Below are positions 45,797 to 55,366 of a stretch of DNA of 64,000 nucleotides, piece by piece. The translations under genes and the position numbers were made by a program. The stretch comes from Streptomyces sp. Tue 6430 (lineage in GTDB: Bacteria > Actinomycetota > Actinomycetes > Streptomycetales > Streptomycetaceae). The stretch covers positions 372,001 through 436,000 of the forward strand of contig JAKGSH010000002.1 in NCBI GenBank assembly GCA_021568835.1, in the 5' to 3' direction. The first letter of the stretch is position 1; each line of letters opens with the position of its first letter. The notes below the pieces were generated by a model. It did not search any database, was not told where the DNA came from, and was given only the letters and a program-made list of their open reading frames with translations.

Positions 45797-46198
45797 ATGG
45801 CGCAGGGTCAGAGTGCGCAGCACAGCAACACCGAAATACCTGACGAGCTACGAGGAAAGACCCCCGGCCGGCATTACGGGACGGCCGGGACGAAGCTTTT
45901 GTTCGAGGATGAGAGTACTCGGGTGTGGCTGCTGGAGCTGCAGCCGGGCGACGCCAGCGAATGGCACGAGCATCCCTGGGACTACGTATTCGTTGTCGAC
46001 CATCCCGGTCAGGTGCGGCTGGAGTACGAGGACGGCGAAATAGAGGACCAGGATGACTTCATCGGCGAGGTGGTGCACCGTCGGCGTGGAAAGCCGCACC
46101 GGCTGGTGAACCGAGGTGACCGTTTCTACCGGAACGTGGTCATCGAATTTCTCGGGCAGGCTCCGCCGGAGAAGTGGCCGCCCGCCGACACGAAGTGA
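45797..46198 (+). CDS. Cupin-domain protein
   Basis: 133 residues, ATG 45797 behind AGGAGG. A single conserved cupin barrel: TRVWLLELQPGDASEWHEHP with the HxH metal ligands, YVFVVDHPGQVRLEYEDGEI, and RGKPHRLVNRGDRFYRNVVI with the third His. It probably binds one divalent metal. It could be an isomerase, oxygenase or epimerase in the pathway; the cluster context does not narrow this further. Confidence 0.78.
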   Translation: MAQGQSAQHSNTEIPDELRGKTPGRHYGTAGTKLLFEDESTRVWLLELQPGDASEWHEHPWDYVFVVDHPGQVRLEYEDGEIEDQDDFIGEVVHRRRGKPHRLVNRGDRFYRNVVIEFLGQAPPEKWPPADTK

Positions 46199-46289
46199 GC
46201 GCACCGTCGGCTGACGCGTGTCCCCACGGACCGCCGAACCGGCCGGAGAAGAAGAGAGCCAAGTCGATCCCCCCAGCAGGAGGCCCAGC

Positions 46290-46826
46290 ATGACCAGCAT
46301 CGCCCAGTGGCTCGAAGAGAACGTGACGACCGACAAACGAGCCCTGGACTGGTACCAGGAGGAGGAGTGCGAGCCGCGCATCGTCCGCGCCTACCGCGAG
46401 CTGCTCAGCGGTTACGACATCGACACGTCGAAGATCCTCAAGACGACCGTTGAGATTGACGGTGAGCATGCCGGCGTGGTCCGGGTGCACGACATCAACT
46501 ACTTCTCCATCTGCGCTCACCACTTCCTGCCGTTCTTCGGAAAAGTCGCCATCTCCTACGTTCCCGGCGACCGCATTCTCGGCCTCGGCAAGTTCCCAAG
46601 GCTGGTGCAGGCGTACAGCAGGCGGTTCCAGATCCAGGAGCACCTGGTGAAGGAGATCGCCGAGGAGATCATGAGCTCCGGGGGCGCTCGCGCCGCGAGG
46701 GTCGTCTCCAACGGACGGCACATGTGCATGTGCAGCCGCGGCCCGTCCGACCAGACCGTGATCACCGACACCTCCTACGTCACCGGTGACAAGGATCTGT
46801 TCACCCGCTACGGCTTGGACGTCTGA
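46290..46826 (+). CDS. GTP-cyclohydrolase-I-like (FolE-type) enzyme, clustered copy
   Basis: 178 residues, ATG 46290 behind AGGAGG. FolE core: YFSICAHHFLPFFGKVAISY, the segment DRILGLGKFPRLVQAYSRRF, QIQEHLVKEIAEEI, and VVSNGRHMCMCSRG. Zinc ligands Cys75, His78 and Cys146 are kept, but the normally conserved Glu of CEHH is Ala76. It is shorter at the N terminus than housekeeping FolE. GCH-I hydrolyses and rearranges the imidazole ring of GTP; this copy may act on a modified purine nucleotide. Confidence 0.85.
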   Translation: MTSIAQWLEENVTTDKRALDWYQEEECEPRIVRAYRELLSGYDIDTSKILKTTVEIDGEHAGVVRVHDINYFSICAHHFLPFFGKVAISYVPGDRILGLGKFPRLVQAYSRRFQIQEHLVKEIAEEIMSSGGARAARVVSNGRHMCMCSRGPSDQTVITDTSYVTGDKDLFTRYGLDV

Positions 46827-46930
46827 CGACCCCGTCCCCGCCACGGGCACCGCGCGGCAGACATGCCATGGGGCTGTCTGCCGCGCGGCCGATTGCGGCG
46901 TCCGTCCCGGCGGCTGCGTGAGGAGAAGTG

Positions 46931-47548
46931 ATGCGGCTCGACTTCCTGCCCCTGCGGGCACTGACCGACGGGGCCGTGCACCAGTACTGTCTCCGATGCC
47001 ACGAGGACGCGGTGGAGTGGCGCACCACGGACGGTCAGCGGCGCTGTGTGTGCCGTGCCTGCGGAGCGGTGCGGGACCGAGCGCTGGTGCTCGACCCGGC
47101 GGTCACCTGGTGGACGGATGAGGACGGCGAGTACTGGCACGCGACGGCGGGCGTCTTCGTGCGGGACATGCGCGGACGCTTCCTCTTCTTCGACCGGACG
47201 GCGTTTCCTTTCGGTCTGACAATCCCGGCCGGACACGTGGAACGGGACGAGGCGCCGCACCTGGCTGCGGCGCGTGAGCTGGAAGAGGAGACCGGACTAG
47301 CCGCGCGCGAACTAAGGTTCGTCGGCCGGACACCCATCTTGGGCGATGGGTGCCGCCGGGGTGCCGACGCTCATGTGTGGCAGGTCTACCACTGCGAGGC
47401 GGGCGACGGCGGCGAGGCCGCGGTGCGCCTCGGCCCGGAGGGCGTCACCGCCGTCTGGCTCGCCCCGGCAGAAGCGCTGAAGCGCCCCCTCACCCTCGCT
47501 GTGCGTACGGTTCTTGGTGCGTACATGCATAAACTCGCCACTTTCTGA
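46931..47548 (+). CDS. Nudix hydrolase with N-terminal zinc ribbon
   Basis: 205 residues, ATG 46931 behind AGGAGAAG. The N-terminal ribbon has CLRCHED and CRACG pairs. The Nudix box GHVERDEAPHLAAARELEEE, followed by TGL, fits GX5EX7REUXEEXGU. Nudix enzymes cleave nucleoside diphosphates linked to another moiety, for example dihydroneopterin triphosphate or phosphoribosyl-ATP-like intermediates. The position right after the FolE-like gene suggests it removes pyrophosphate from that product (inference). Confidence 0.87.
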   Translation: MRLDFLPLRALTDGAVHQYCLRCHEDAVEWRTTDGQRRCVCRACGAVRDRALVLDPAVTWWTDEDGEYWHATAGVFVRDMRGRFLFFDRTAFPFGLTIPAGHVERDEAPHLAAARELEEETGLAARELRFVGRTPILGDGCRRGADAHVWQVYHCEAGDGGEAAVRLGPEGVTAVWLAPAEALKRPLTLAVRTVLGAYMHKLATF

Positions 47549-47553
47549 CAGAG

Positions 47554-47567
47554 GCCGACGAGCGTCG
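47554..47567 (+). terminator. Short hairpin after the Nudix gene
   Basis: CCGACG-AG-CGTCGG lies 6 bases after the stop at 47548, with no T-run. It may be an attenuating or processing hairpin before the MFS gene. Confidence 0.35.
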
Positions 47568-47727
47568 GTTCTGCGACCTGCGATTTCGCGGCCGGACGGG
47601 TGGCGTCCGATGACCGGTCTCTTACGGTTCCACTCCGCCGACGGGCCAACGCACCTACGATTGCCCGGAGTTCGATCATGCCTGCGGCGTCCTGAGCCGT
47701 CTGGGTGAGTGGGGAAAGGGCTCTTCG

Positions 47728-49380
47728 GTGACTATCGACGAACCAACGCGAGCGGGCCGGCGGGAGTGGACGGGGCTTGCCGTCCTCGCGCTGCCGACCA
47801 TCCTGATCGGTCTCGACATGTCCGTGCTGCACTTGGCCGCCCCCAAGCTCAGCGAGAGTCTGAGGCCGAGCAGCGCGCAGTTGCTCTGGATCGTCGACAT
47901 CTACGGGTTTCTGGTCGCGTCGTTCCTCGCCACCATGGGGACCCTCGGGGACCGGATCGGCCGGCGGAAACTACTGCTCATCGGCGCCGCCGCGTTCGCC
48001 GTTGCGTCGCTGCTCGCCGCCTATGCGACCGGAGCGGCGATGCTGATCGCGGCGCGCGCCCTCCTGGGTGTCGCCGGCGCGACCCTCATGCCGTCCACCT
48101 TGTCGCTGATCAGCAATATATTCCGCGACCCGAACCAGCGACGGTTCGCCATCGCGGTGTGGATGACCAACTTCAGCGTGGGCGGGATGATCGGCCCGCT
48201 GGTCGGCGGCGTGCTTCTGGAGCACTTCTGGTGGGGGTCGGTGTTCCTGGTCGGCGTGCCGGTGGGAGTCATCCTGCTGATCGTCGGCCCGGTACTGCTG
48301 CCCGAGTACCGCGACCCTCAGCCGGGTCGGCTGGACCCGCTCAGCGTCGTCCTGTCCATCGTGACGGTGCTGCCGGTGGTCTACGGCTTCAAGCAGGTGG
48401 CGCAGGACGGTGTCCGCGCGACGTCGCTGCTGGCCGTCGCCCTCGGACTGGGTTTCGCCGGCGTCTTCGTGCACCGCCAGTTGCGGATCACCAACCCCAT
48501 GCTCGACCTGCGGCTCTTCAGCCGGCCCGGATTCTCGGTGGCGCTGGGAGGCCAGATGATGGGCCTCTTCGTCGTGACCGGGACGCAGTTCCTGGTCCTC
48601 CAGTACTTCCAGCTCGTCCTGGGGCTCTCCCCGCTCACTGCCGGTCTGTGGGCGCTGCCGGCGATGGTGGCGGGGGTTGTGGGCACCCTCCTCGCACCGG
48701 CCGCCGCCGCCAAACTGCATCCCGGCCGGGTCATGGCGGGCGGCTTCGCGCTCGCCGTGCCCGGGCTCTTACTTATCAGCCTGGCGGGCCCCGTCTCCGG
48801 ATTCGTGCTCACCGTCACCGGCTTTGCCGTCCTTTCCCTCGGGGTCCAGGCGGCGCTCGCCCTCACCAACGACGTGATCATCAGCAGCGCGCCTCCGGAG
48901 CGCGCGGGCAACGCCTCGGGCATTGGAGAGACGGGCGCCGAACTCGGCAACGCACTGGGCGTGGCAGCGTTCGGCTCGGTGGCCACCGCGTTCTACGGGG
49001 CACGGATGGTCGGCGACGCCCTGCCTGAGGGCATCCGGCCAGAGCTGGCCGATCTCGCCCGGTCCACACTGGCGGGCGCCACCGCGTCCGCCAGCCGCCT
49101 GCCGGACGCGGTCGGCGACGAGCTGCTCACGACCGCCCGGGCCGCCTTCACCAGCGGCATGCACGCATCGGCACTGTGCGGCGTCGGCATCCTGGTGCTG
49201 CTGACGCTGGCCAGCCTGAACCTGGCGCGCCGGTCCACCGACGGCGCTCCGGGAACGGAGAAGGACCTCACGGTGACGGAGCCGGACAGGACGGCGAAGC
49301 AGGACGAGGTGAAGGGGGACCCGACGGTGGACGCAGGGAGCGGCAGACGGGCTCCGTCCGGCCGCCGTCCCCCCGACTGA
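47728..49380 (+). CDS. MFS drug/metabolite exporter, DHA2 (14-TM) type
   Basis: 550 residues from GTG 47728 behind GGGAAAGGG. Motif A variant GDRIGRRKLLLIGAAAFAVA follows TM2. Fourteen hydrophobic segments are recognisable, and ARALLGVAGATLMPSTLSLI is the usual TM4 region of DHA2 exporters. The C-terminal ~45 residues are charged and probably cytoplasmic. In this position it most likely exports, and gives self-resistance to, the cluster product. Confidence 0.9.
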   Translation: MTIDEPTRAGRREWTGLAVLALPTILIGLDMSVLHLAAPKLSESLRPSSAQLLWIVDIYGFLVASFLATMGTLGDRIGRRKLLLIGAAAFAVASLLAAYATGAAMLIAARALLGVAGATLMPSTLSLISNIFRDPNQRRFAIAVWMTNFSVGGMIGPLVGGVLLEHFWWGSVFLVGVPVGVILLIVGPVLLPEYRDPQPGRLDPLSVVLSIVTVLPVVYGFKQVAQDGVRATSLLAVALGLGFAGVFVHRQLRITNPMLDLRLFSRPGFSVALGGQMMGLFVVTGTQFLVLQYFQLVLGLSPLTAGLWALPAMVAGVVGTLLAPAAAAKLHPGRVMAGGFALAVPGLLLISLAGPVSGFVLTVTGFAVLSLGVQAALALTNDVIISSAPPERAGNASGIGETGAELGNALGVAAFGSVATAFYGARMVGDALPEGIRPELADLARSTLAGATASASRLPDAVGDELLTTARAAFTSGMHASALCGVGILVLLTLASLNLARRSTDGAPGTEKDLTVTEPDRTAKQDEVKGDPTVDAGSGRRAPSGRRPPD

Positions 49381-49708
49381 CCGTCGGACAGGGGAAGAAC
49401 TGCAGCCGTCCCAACCGCCCGGCCACGCCGCTGCCGAATTGCACACTGCGAAATCCGGCCGATCGCGGGCCCGGTGCACATTTGCACACGGATTACGCAC
49501 TGCCGCAATACGACGCGATGGAACCGGGCCGGCTTCGGAGGGTACTCTTCGGTATGCCTGTCAGCGACCGAAAGGAAGTAGGTAGTTTTGCGTCTACGAT
49601 CTTTCGGCATGAGATCGTAATTGTTTAAGTCGGGAGGGTACGGAGATGTATTCTCGGGTGTCGCTGTAAAGCGGGACACCCCGTGCAAGAAGAGTAAGGG
49701 AGGCTGCG
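49381..49708. promoter_or_regulatory. Region upstream of the SARP gene
   Basis: About 330 bases, lower in GC near 49560-49640. It should carry the SARP promoter. An AAGGGAGG ribosome site precedes the ATG at 49709. No clear heptameric SARP-box array could be called by eye. Confidence 0.4.
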
Positions 49709-50632
49709 ATGAGGTTCGGTGTCCTCGGCCCGCTGGAAGTGTCTTCGGACGACGGAATTCCTCTGAGACTCGGTGGTCCACGACAGCGAGTCGTACTGGC
49801 CGCGCTTCTGATCAACGCGAATCGCTTGGTGGCGGTGCCCCATTTACTGGAAGCCGTGTGGTGCGAGGAGCCTCCGCCCTCGGCGGCCGTCAACGTCCGA
49901 GGATATATCAGCGCGTTACGCCGATTACTCCGGGACGGCGGGAACGACGAAGGCCATGTACAGCCGCGAATTACCACGCTTACGGGCGGATACCTGCTAC
50001 GCGCGGGCACGTCCGAGCTGGATTTCTCCTTGTTCATCAACCGATCACGACAGGGCGAGCGGGAGCTTGCAACGGGACAGATCGAACAGGCTGCTCAGAG
50101 CCTCCAGTCCGCCCTGGACCTGTGGCGCGGGAGCCCGCTCGACGGGCTCCCTGTGCCGCTGACCGTCCATGCCGAGCTGGAACGCATGAGGGAACTTCGG
50201 CTGCTCACCGTGGAACGCGCCGCTCAGGCGCGGCTCGATCTGGGACAGGCGGACGCTCTCGTGCCGGAGCTGTCCACTCTCACCAGACAGCACCCGTTCC
50301 GAGAACGGCTGTGGGAGCTGCTGATCGTCGCCTTGCACCGTACAGGACGCCAGGCGGACGCCCTCGCCGCGTACGCACGAGTGAGGCGAATGCTCGTCGA
50401 GGAGCTGGGGATCGACCCGAGCGACCGGCTGAAACGGCTGGAGCAGCAGATACTGTGCGGCAACCCCAGTCTGGACGCCCTCGCGACGGCGGCCGACCCA
50501 CCAGTCGTATCCGGACCGCCCCAGTGCCACGCCTCCCACCGCATGGTCCGCCGTGTCAAGGTGGCGTCCGGGCCCTCCGGCTGCCCGGAATGGGCGTGCG
50601 GCAGGGAGGTACTGGAGCGCGGCGGGCCCTGA
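49709..50632 (+). CDS. SARP-family pathway-specific activator
   Basis: 307 residues. Residues 1-95 are an OmpR-like winged helix (MRFGVLGPLEVSSDDGIPLR, PRQRVVLAALLINANRLVAV, YISALRRLLRDGG); residues ~100-245 are the BTAD helical domain (ELDFSLFINRSRQGERELAT, HPFRERLWELLIVALHRTGR, QADALAAYARVRRMLVEELG, then IDPSDRLKRLEQQIL). SARPs switch on the secondary-metabolite genes next to them, so it probably controls the 42.7-49.4 kb genes. Confidence 0.92.
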   Translation: MRFGVLGPLEVSSDDGIPLRLGGPRQRVVLAALLINANRLVAVPHLLEAVWCEEPPPSAAVNVRGYISALRRLLRDGGNDEGHVQPRITTLTGGYLLRAGTSELDFSLFINRSRQGERELATGQIEQAAQSLQSALDLWRGSPLDGLPVPLTVHAELERMRELRLLTVERAAQARLDLGQADALVPELSTLTRQHPFRERLWELLIVALHRTGRQADALAAYARVRRMLVEELGIDPSDRLKRLEQQILCGNPSLDALATAADPPVVSGPPQCHASHRMVRRVKVASGPSGCPEWACGREVLERGGP

Positions 50633-50730
50633 GCCTCGTCGCGGAGCCAGGGAGTCACGCCGCTGAAGCCGGTTCTGCAGCTGCTCGAAGGCGAGCCGGC
50701 CCGCGGCGTCCCGTACGACCAGCTCGCCGT

Positions 50731-51678
50731 TTATGCGGGCTGCCACACCTGTCTCATCCACAGCCCTCTCCGAGGCGGCGTGCAAGGTGCCAGGCGCAGC
50801 ACCCGTCCGTCGAATCCTGGGAGGGGGACATGGAGCGGCTGGGTCCAGCGGGCGGGGATTGCAGCCATCCCGTAGTACGCCCCCGCGAGGCCTCCGGTCA
50901 CCGCGGCGACGGTGTCCGTGTCACCGCCGAGGTCGATCGCCGCGCGCATGGCGTCTTCGAAGCTGGTGGTGGTGCGCAGGGCCCAGACGGCGGAGCCCAG
51001 GCAGGGCCAGACGGACCCGTTGAACTCGGTCGCCTGATCGGGGTGCCAATCGGGTGCGAGGACGGTGGCGTAGCGGCCTCGGTGGTCGGGGTGGACAAGA
51101 GTCAGGATGTCCGGGAGCGCGGTGAGGGGGTCGGTGTCCTCGAACGTGACGCGGATGAGTTCGTGGAAGATCGCGGTGCCTTCCCAAGCCGCGCGGTCAC
51201 CGTGGGTCAGGGCAGCGATCCGGCGGGCCGCGTCCATGGTGGCTTCTTGGCCGGCGGCCGCGAAGTGGACCGCGGAGGCCGATGCCCGCATCAAGGAGCC
51301 GTTTCCGGCTGCTCGTTGGTTGACCTGGAAATGGATCGCGGCGGCGAGGTCCCAGGGCATGCCGTTGGTCAGGACGTCTTCGGTCTGCACGCCGATGTCC
51401 TTGGGGTCTGATGCTGCCCACCGCTGGAAGCGGAAGACGTCCGGCAGATCCAGTCCGCCCCGCTCCAGTAGCGACTCCGCGACCAGGATGGCCATCTGCG
51501 TGTCGTCGGTCGCCTCGCCGGGGTCCCAGCCACCGCCTCCGCACATCTCGTCACCGGCACCAGGCGCGGGAAACCGTGCGGAGAACGCTCCCTGGGGACC
51601 GAACTCGAAGGGGCCGCCCAGGGCGTCACCCACCGCTGAGCCGACGATCACGCCGGCGGCCCGCTGAATCCGCTTCAC
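50731..51678 (-). CDS. ADP-ribosylglycohydrolase (DraG family)
   Basis: 315 residues, ATG 51678. Metal-binding motifs of the DraG fold: GSAVGDALGGPFEFGPQGAF, EATDDTQMAI, GNGSLMRASA and AIDLGGDTDTVAAVTGGLAG. These enzymes remove ADP-ribose from proteins or hydrolyse ADP-ribosylated small molecules. It is convergent with the SARP gene and is probably not part of the cluster. Confidence 0.88.
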   Translation of the reverse strand: MKRIQRAAGVIVGSAVGDALGGPFEFGPQGAFSARFPAPGAGDEMCGGGGWDPGEATDDTQMAILVAESLLERGGLDLPDVFRFQRWAASDPKDIGVQTEDVLTNGMPWDLAAAIHFQVNQRAAGNGSLMRASASAVHFAAAGQEATMDAARRIAALTHGDRAAWEGTAIFHELIRVTFEDTDPLTALPDILTLVHPDHRGRYATVLAPDWHPDQATEFNGSVWPCLGSAVWALRTTTSFEDAMRAAIDLGGDTDTVAAVTGGLAGAYYGMAAIPARWTQPLHVPLPGFDGRVLRLAPCTPPRRGLWMRQVWQPA

Positions 51679-51784
51679 TCGCGCAGGTTATCCGTGCCGC
51701 GCCGACGTCCGCGCGGCCCTGTTTCCTTCTTCAGCTCCCCGAATCATCGGCGGCGAGCGCGGCTGGTCTACGGAGGTGCGCCGC

Positions 51785-53636
51785 CTGAGCTTGACTCTGT
51801 CGGGGATCTTGGGCCGGTCGGGGTCAACTGCCAAGGGTTCGCCAGGACTTCAGGCGAGGGATCTCGCGCTGGTCGAGGTAGTTCTGGAAGGCAGTCGGCT
51901 GGCGGGGTATGGGGGCTTCCTCAGCGGGTGACAGTCCGCCGAGGCGCTCGATGTTGACGGCGATGGCCGTCAGGACGTGCTGGATGTGGGCCTTTCCCTG
52001 TCCTCGGTAGCGGCAGCGCCGCATGCCGTGTCCGTGGGCGAACTCGTTGACCGTGCTCTCCACTCCGGAGCGGACCGCGTATCGGGTCTTCCACTCGGGC
52101 GTCTGCTGTTCGGCGCGGACGCGGAGTTGCAGGTCACGGAGCTCGCGCGGGGGAAATCCCACGGTGCGGGCGCTGTCGGCGGTGCTGGTGCACTGCGTGC
52201 GTGCCGGGCAGGGGCGGCACTGGTTCTTGGTGAACCTGGCCACGATCAGCGGGGCGGCGGTAGGCGAGGAGGTCGGGTAGGGGCCGTGCCAGCCCGCGCT
52301 GACCTGTCCCTGGGGGCAGGTGACCTGCTGCTTGTCGTAGTCGATGTGGAAGTCGTCCCGGGCGAAGCCCTCGTCGCGGCGGTGCTGGCGGGTGGGGTTG
52401 CTCTTCAGCGGCCCGGAGACGGTGACCTGGTGTTCACGGGCAGCTTGTGCCAGGTGGGGCAGGGAGGTGTAGCCGGCGTCGACCAGGTGCTTGGCGGGCA
52501 GCAGGCCGCGACGAGCCAGGCGGGTGTGGATGCCGGGCAGGACCTGGCTGTCGTGGGTGGTGGCCGCGGTGGTGGCGACATCCGTGATCACGTTGGGGCC
52601 GTCGGGGGCACAGGTCTCGGTCAGATGAGCGGCGAACCCCTTCCAGCTGATGATGTGTCCGTGCCTCGCGTAGCGAGCCGAGGTGTCGTAGGGCGAGACG
52701 ATCGCCCGCGACGACGGCGGCAGACCCGCCCCGCCTTCCTTCTCGGCGGTGCGCCAGCGCAGGTGTCCCGCGGCATCACGGTGATAGTTCTGCACCATGA
52801 TCTGCCGCAATGCCTGGATGCGAGGACCGGACATGCGGTCCGCTCCGTGCCGGTAGAGGTGTTCCAGAAGCCGGACGGCGTCGTTTCCGGTGGCAAGAAT
52901 CCTGGTCATGGGCTTGGTGGGGTTCTTCCCCAGGCGGACCGGCCGGCCGTAGCGCAGCCCCCAGCCCTCGTCGACCAGCTCGTCCAGCAGATGAGGAGAG
53001 ATGCCTGCGACCTCTTCGAGTGCGGCGCGAACCGACTCGGTGACCAGCTCCAAGCGGGTCAGGTCACGCACCGCGGCCAAGACGTGCGTGGAGTCGGTGC
53101 GCTGCGTGGTGCGCTCGCGCACCAGGCCGGCCTCCTTCAGGCGGGTCAGTGCGAGGTCGAGGAGGCGGTCGGCACGGCCATCCTCGGCGAGACGATCGCG
53201 GAAGTCGCCCAGCACACTGTGGTGGAAGCCGGGATTGTCCAGCTCCATGGCCATCGCGTACTTGAAGTCGATGCGGCAGCGGACCGCCTCGGCGGCCTGC
53301 CTGTCCGACAGGCCGAGCAGGAACTGCAGCACACAGACGGTGGCCAGCTGAGCGGGCGAGAGACCCGGCCGCCCGTCCCTGGGGTACCAGTCCGCGAAGT
53401 CCTCGTCGCACCACAGCCCATCCAGCCGGTCCCGCACCCATATCGCCGTCGTGCCACCCGGGTTGCTCGCCCGCGCGACCCGCGCGGTCAGAGGCGGAAC
53501 GTGCTCACCGGAACGGGGGCGCAGGGACAACGGGCACCTCGACAGCTGCAACGGTCGGCGGAACTCCCCCGATCATCCCCGTCGACCATGCTGCCGCACC
53601 GGGAAATTCCATGATCCCCGACAGAGTCAAGCTGAG
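51785..53636 (-). mobile_element. Complete IS1182-family insertion sequence
   Basis: Inverted repeats CTTGACTCTGTCGGGGATC start at 51790 and end (reversed) at 53631. Both sides carry CTGAG (51785-51789, 53632-53636), a 5-bp direct repeat. One intact transposase lies inside. The copy looks recent. Confidence 0.88.
51824..53551 (-). CDS. IS1182-family transposase
   Basis: 575 residues. It has the N-terminal DUF772 domain ([40 protein letters not shown]), the segment [20 protein letters not shown], the DDE region with [20 protein letters not shown], the zinc-like segment [15 protein letters not shown], and [20 protein letters not shown] near the end. It is uninterrupted and probably active. Confidence 0.92.
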   Translation of the reverse strand: MQLSRCPLSLRPRSGEHVPPLTARVARASNPGGTTAIWVRDRLDGLWCDEDFADWYPRDGRPGLSPAQLATVCVLQFLLGLSDRQAAEAVRCRIDFKYAMAMELDNPGFHHSVLGDFRDRLAEDGRADRLLDLALTRLKEAGLVRERTTQRTDSTHVLAAVRDLTRLELVTESVRAALEEVAGISPHLLDELVDEGWGLRYGRPVRLGKNPTKPMTRILATGNDAVRLLEHLYRHGADRMSGPRIQALRQIMVQNYHRDAAGHLRWRTAEKEGGAGLPPSSRAIVSPYDTSARYARHGHIISWKGFAAHLTETCAPDGPNVITDVATTAATTHDSQVLPGIHTRLARRGLLPAKHLVDAGYTSLPHLAQAAREHQVTVSGPLKSNPTRQHRRDEGFARDDFHIDYDKQQVTCPQGQVSAGWHGPYPTSSPTAAPLIVARFTKNQCRPCPARTQCTSTADSARTVGFPPRELRDLQLRVRAEQQTPEWKTRYAVRSGVESTVNEFAHGHGMRRCRYRGQGKAHIQHVLTAIAVNIERLGGLSPAEEAPIPRQPTAFQNYLDQREIPRLKSWRTLGS

Positions 53637-53680
53637 TCCTTCTGGAGCCGGTGCAGCGGCGCGCCGGTGTTCTTGAGCCC

Positions 53681-54616
53681 TCAGTGCCCGGAGAGATTTC
53701 GCTGCGCCCAGTCGATCATGTCGGCGGATGACCCGTAGTCGGCGCGGGAGACGGACAGGGTGGGGGTGGTCCAGGGCACGACACAGCCGGAGGTGCTGGC
53801 GATGGAGAGCTTGTCGTCGCAGCGTACTTCGGAGTCCCAGCTGATCGGCGGTGTGAGCTGATCGGCGTTGGGGGCGTCGATGTCGAGCTCGTAGGTCACG
53901 TCGAGGTAGTCGTACGTCGTCGTGGGTGTGTCAGAGATCGTGTATGTCTTCTCCAGCCACTGTCCCACGCTGATCGGCTGCTTGGTCCACAACGTAGTGC
54001 TGCCGGGACTGCAGGTGGGTGAGCACTTGGTGGTCCAGGTGATGGCCAGCGGCGGAAGGTCACCCGTCGACTTCAGCATCACGAGCTGGTCGGTCTCGCT
54101 CCACTGCAGGCTCTTGACGGACAGATCCATCTGCTGGGCGGTGGCGAACAGCGCGGTACCGGCGATCTTGCCATCGCTGTCGAAGTAGGTGTACTTCACG
54201 TTGGGATCGATCTGGCACTGCATGGTCCGGGTGGCGTACCAGAATCCGTCCTCGTCACCGGTGCACTCGTTCGCGGGTAACGGGACATCGGCAACCTGCG
54301 CACGCATGCTTTCCGCAGCCTTCTCGCCCTGGGGCGGTGACATCAGGGTGATGCAGCCGTAGGAGCCCTTCCCGCCTTCGGCTTCGCTTCTGTCTCTGGC
54401 TTCCTCACAGTTGTCTTTGTCTGTCATCGTCCGGGCGTTGGCGGGTATCTGCTCCTTCTGTTCGGCGGACGCCGCGGTGGGGGAAGCAGCAGGTGAGGTC
54501 GGGGAAGCCGGTGAGGCCAGGGGCGCGCCGAGAGCAAGAACGCTCAGAGTGACGGAGCAGCCTCGCGAGCGTGGGAGAACGGGTGCTGTCCTCGGGATGA
54601 AAACTTTCGCGTACAC
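53681..54616 (-). CDS. Secreted hypothetical protein
   Basis: 311 residues from GTG 54616 (GTG 54622 also possible). The N terminus has basic residues followed by a hydrophobic Sec signal (VTLSVLALGAPLASPASP). The mature part is Cys-containing and beta-rich: DNCEEARDRSEAEGGKGSYG, ATRTMQCQIDPNVKYTYFDS, TWTTKCSPTCSPGSTTLW, SEVRCDDKLSIASTSGCVVP. No catalytic motif. It resembles the many exported Streptomyces proteins of unknown function that bundle near mobile DNA. Confidence 0.65.
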   Translation of the reverse strand: MYAKVFIPRTAPVLPRSRGCSVTLSVLALGAPLASPASPTSPAASPTAASAEQKEQIPANARTMTDKDNCEEARDRSEAEGGKGSYGCITLMSPPQGEKAAESMRAQVADVPLPANECTGDEDGFWYATRTMQCQIDPNVKYTYFDSDGKIAGTALFATAQQMDLSVKSLQWSETDQLVMLKSTGDLPPLAITWTTKCSPTCSPGSTTLWTKQPISVGQWLEKTYTISDTPTTTYDYLDVTYELDIDAPNADQLTPPISWDSEVRCDDKLSIASTSGCVVPWTTPTLSVSRADYGSSADMIDWAQRNLSGH

Positions 54617-55015
54617 AGCCACCGGCCGGCCCCAGTTTGCTCTGCGCCGATGAGGAGGATCCCGGTCCTCCAGGAACCGGTTGCCCGGCCGGAGGTTCAC
54701 AGGCACGACTGCAACCACTACCAAAGCAGCTCGGCCGTTCCGATGCCCAGGTCGTAGGCCAGGCCGCACAGCAGGGCAAAGGCCACGGCGTTGCGCAGGC
54801 AGAGGAGCCGGCTCTGATCGGTCGTACGAAGACTGCCAGGTTGCGTGCCCGCGCAGTCGCGACCCGCAACTGCCGTGATGAGCTATCTGTTCCCTTCGCC
54901 CCGATTGGCAGAAGGGCCTATGGCTGTCCTGTCCTGCCCTGTTTGACGCCACCTCAGTCACGCACTAGATTACATGCCCAATCAGATATCAAAGCTCGCT
55001 TGTAAGGTAGGTGGC
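54617..55015. other. 400-base gap before the replication-like block
   Basis: A minus-strand hydrophobic stretch near 54728-54815 (CLRNAVAFALLCGLAYDLGI) could be a tiny membrane peptide without a visible start. Otherwise nothing is supported. AT-rich DNA at 54955-55005 is a likely promoter for the gene at 55016. Confidence 0.3.
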
Positions 55016-55366
55016 ATGCTGCTGACCACCGGTCAGGCCGCGGACGAGCTTGGATGCGCGATCACCACCTTCCGTCGACTCGTCCAAGCCGAACTCCTGC
55101 CGGGTCTGTCCCGACGCGGCGTGCGGGTCATGATCCCGCTTCCCGTCGTGCAGTCGCTCAGCACACGTAAGCACGCAGCCCTGGACCGGCTGAGCGTCAA
55201 CGAGATCGCCGTCCTGAGAGTCGACACTGCGCAACCGGCCGACGAGCCCGACCGAAACTGGCTCGGCTTCTCCGCCTCCCTCACTCCCGAGGACATCCTG
55301 AAGGCGCTACGTGGCTGGTGGCGTTGCGACCCAGCCAGCATCGCGGCCGGGGAGTGCTCCCCGTGA
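55016..55366 (+). CDS. Small HTH protein (MerR/excisionase-like)
   Basis: 116 residues, ATG 55016 with AAGGTAGGTGG upstream. The N terminus LLTTGQAADELGCAITTFRR and LVQAELLPGLSRRGVRVMIP form a MerR/Xis-type HTH and wing. The rest contains SLTPEDILKALRGWWRC. Its stop overlaps the next start (GTGA). It leads an apparent four-gene operon and may regulate it, or supply the DNA-binding function that is fused into Tap proteins elsewhere (inference). Confidence 0.7.
   Translation: MLLTTGQAADELGCAITTFRRLVQAELLPGLSRRGVRVMIPLPVVQSLSTRKHAALDRLSVNEIAVLRVDTAQPADEPDRNWLGFSASLTPEDILKALRGWWRCDPASIAAGECSP

Noticed and set aside
42741..50632. Firm naming as a pentostatin/coformycin cluster
   Set aside because: PurC-like and SDR genes fit, but no HisG-like (PenA-type) gene is present, and the FolE-like, Nudix and cupin genes are not explained by that pathway.
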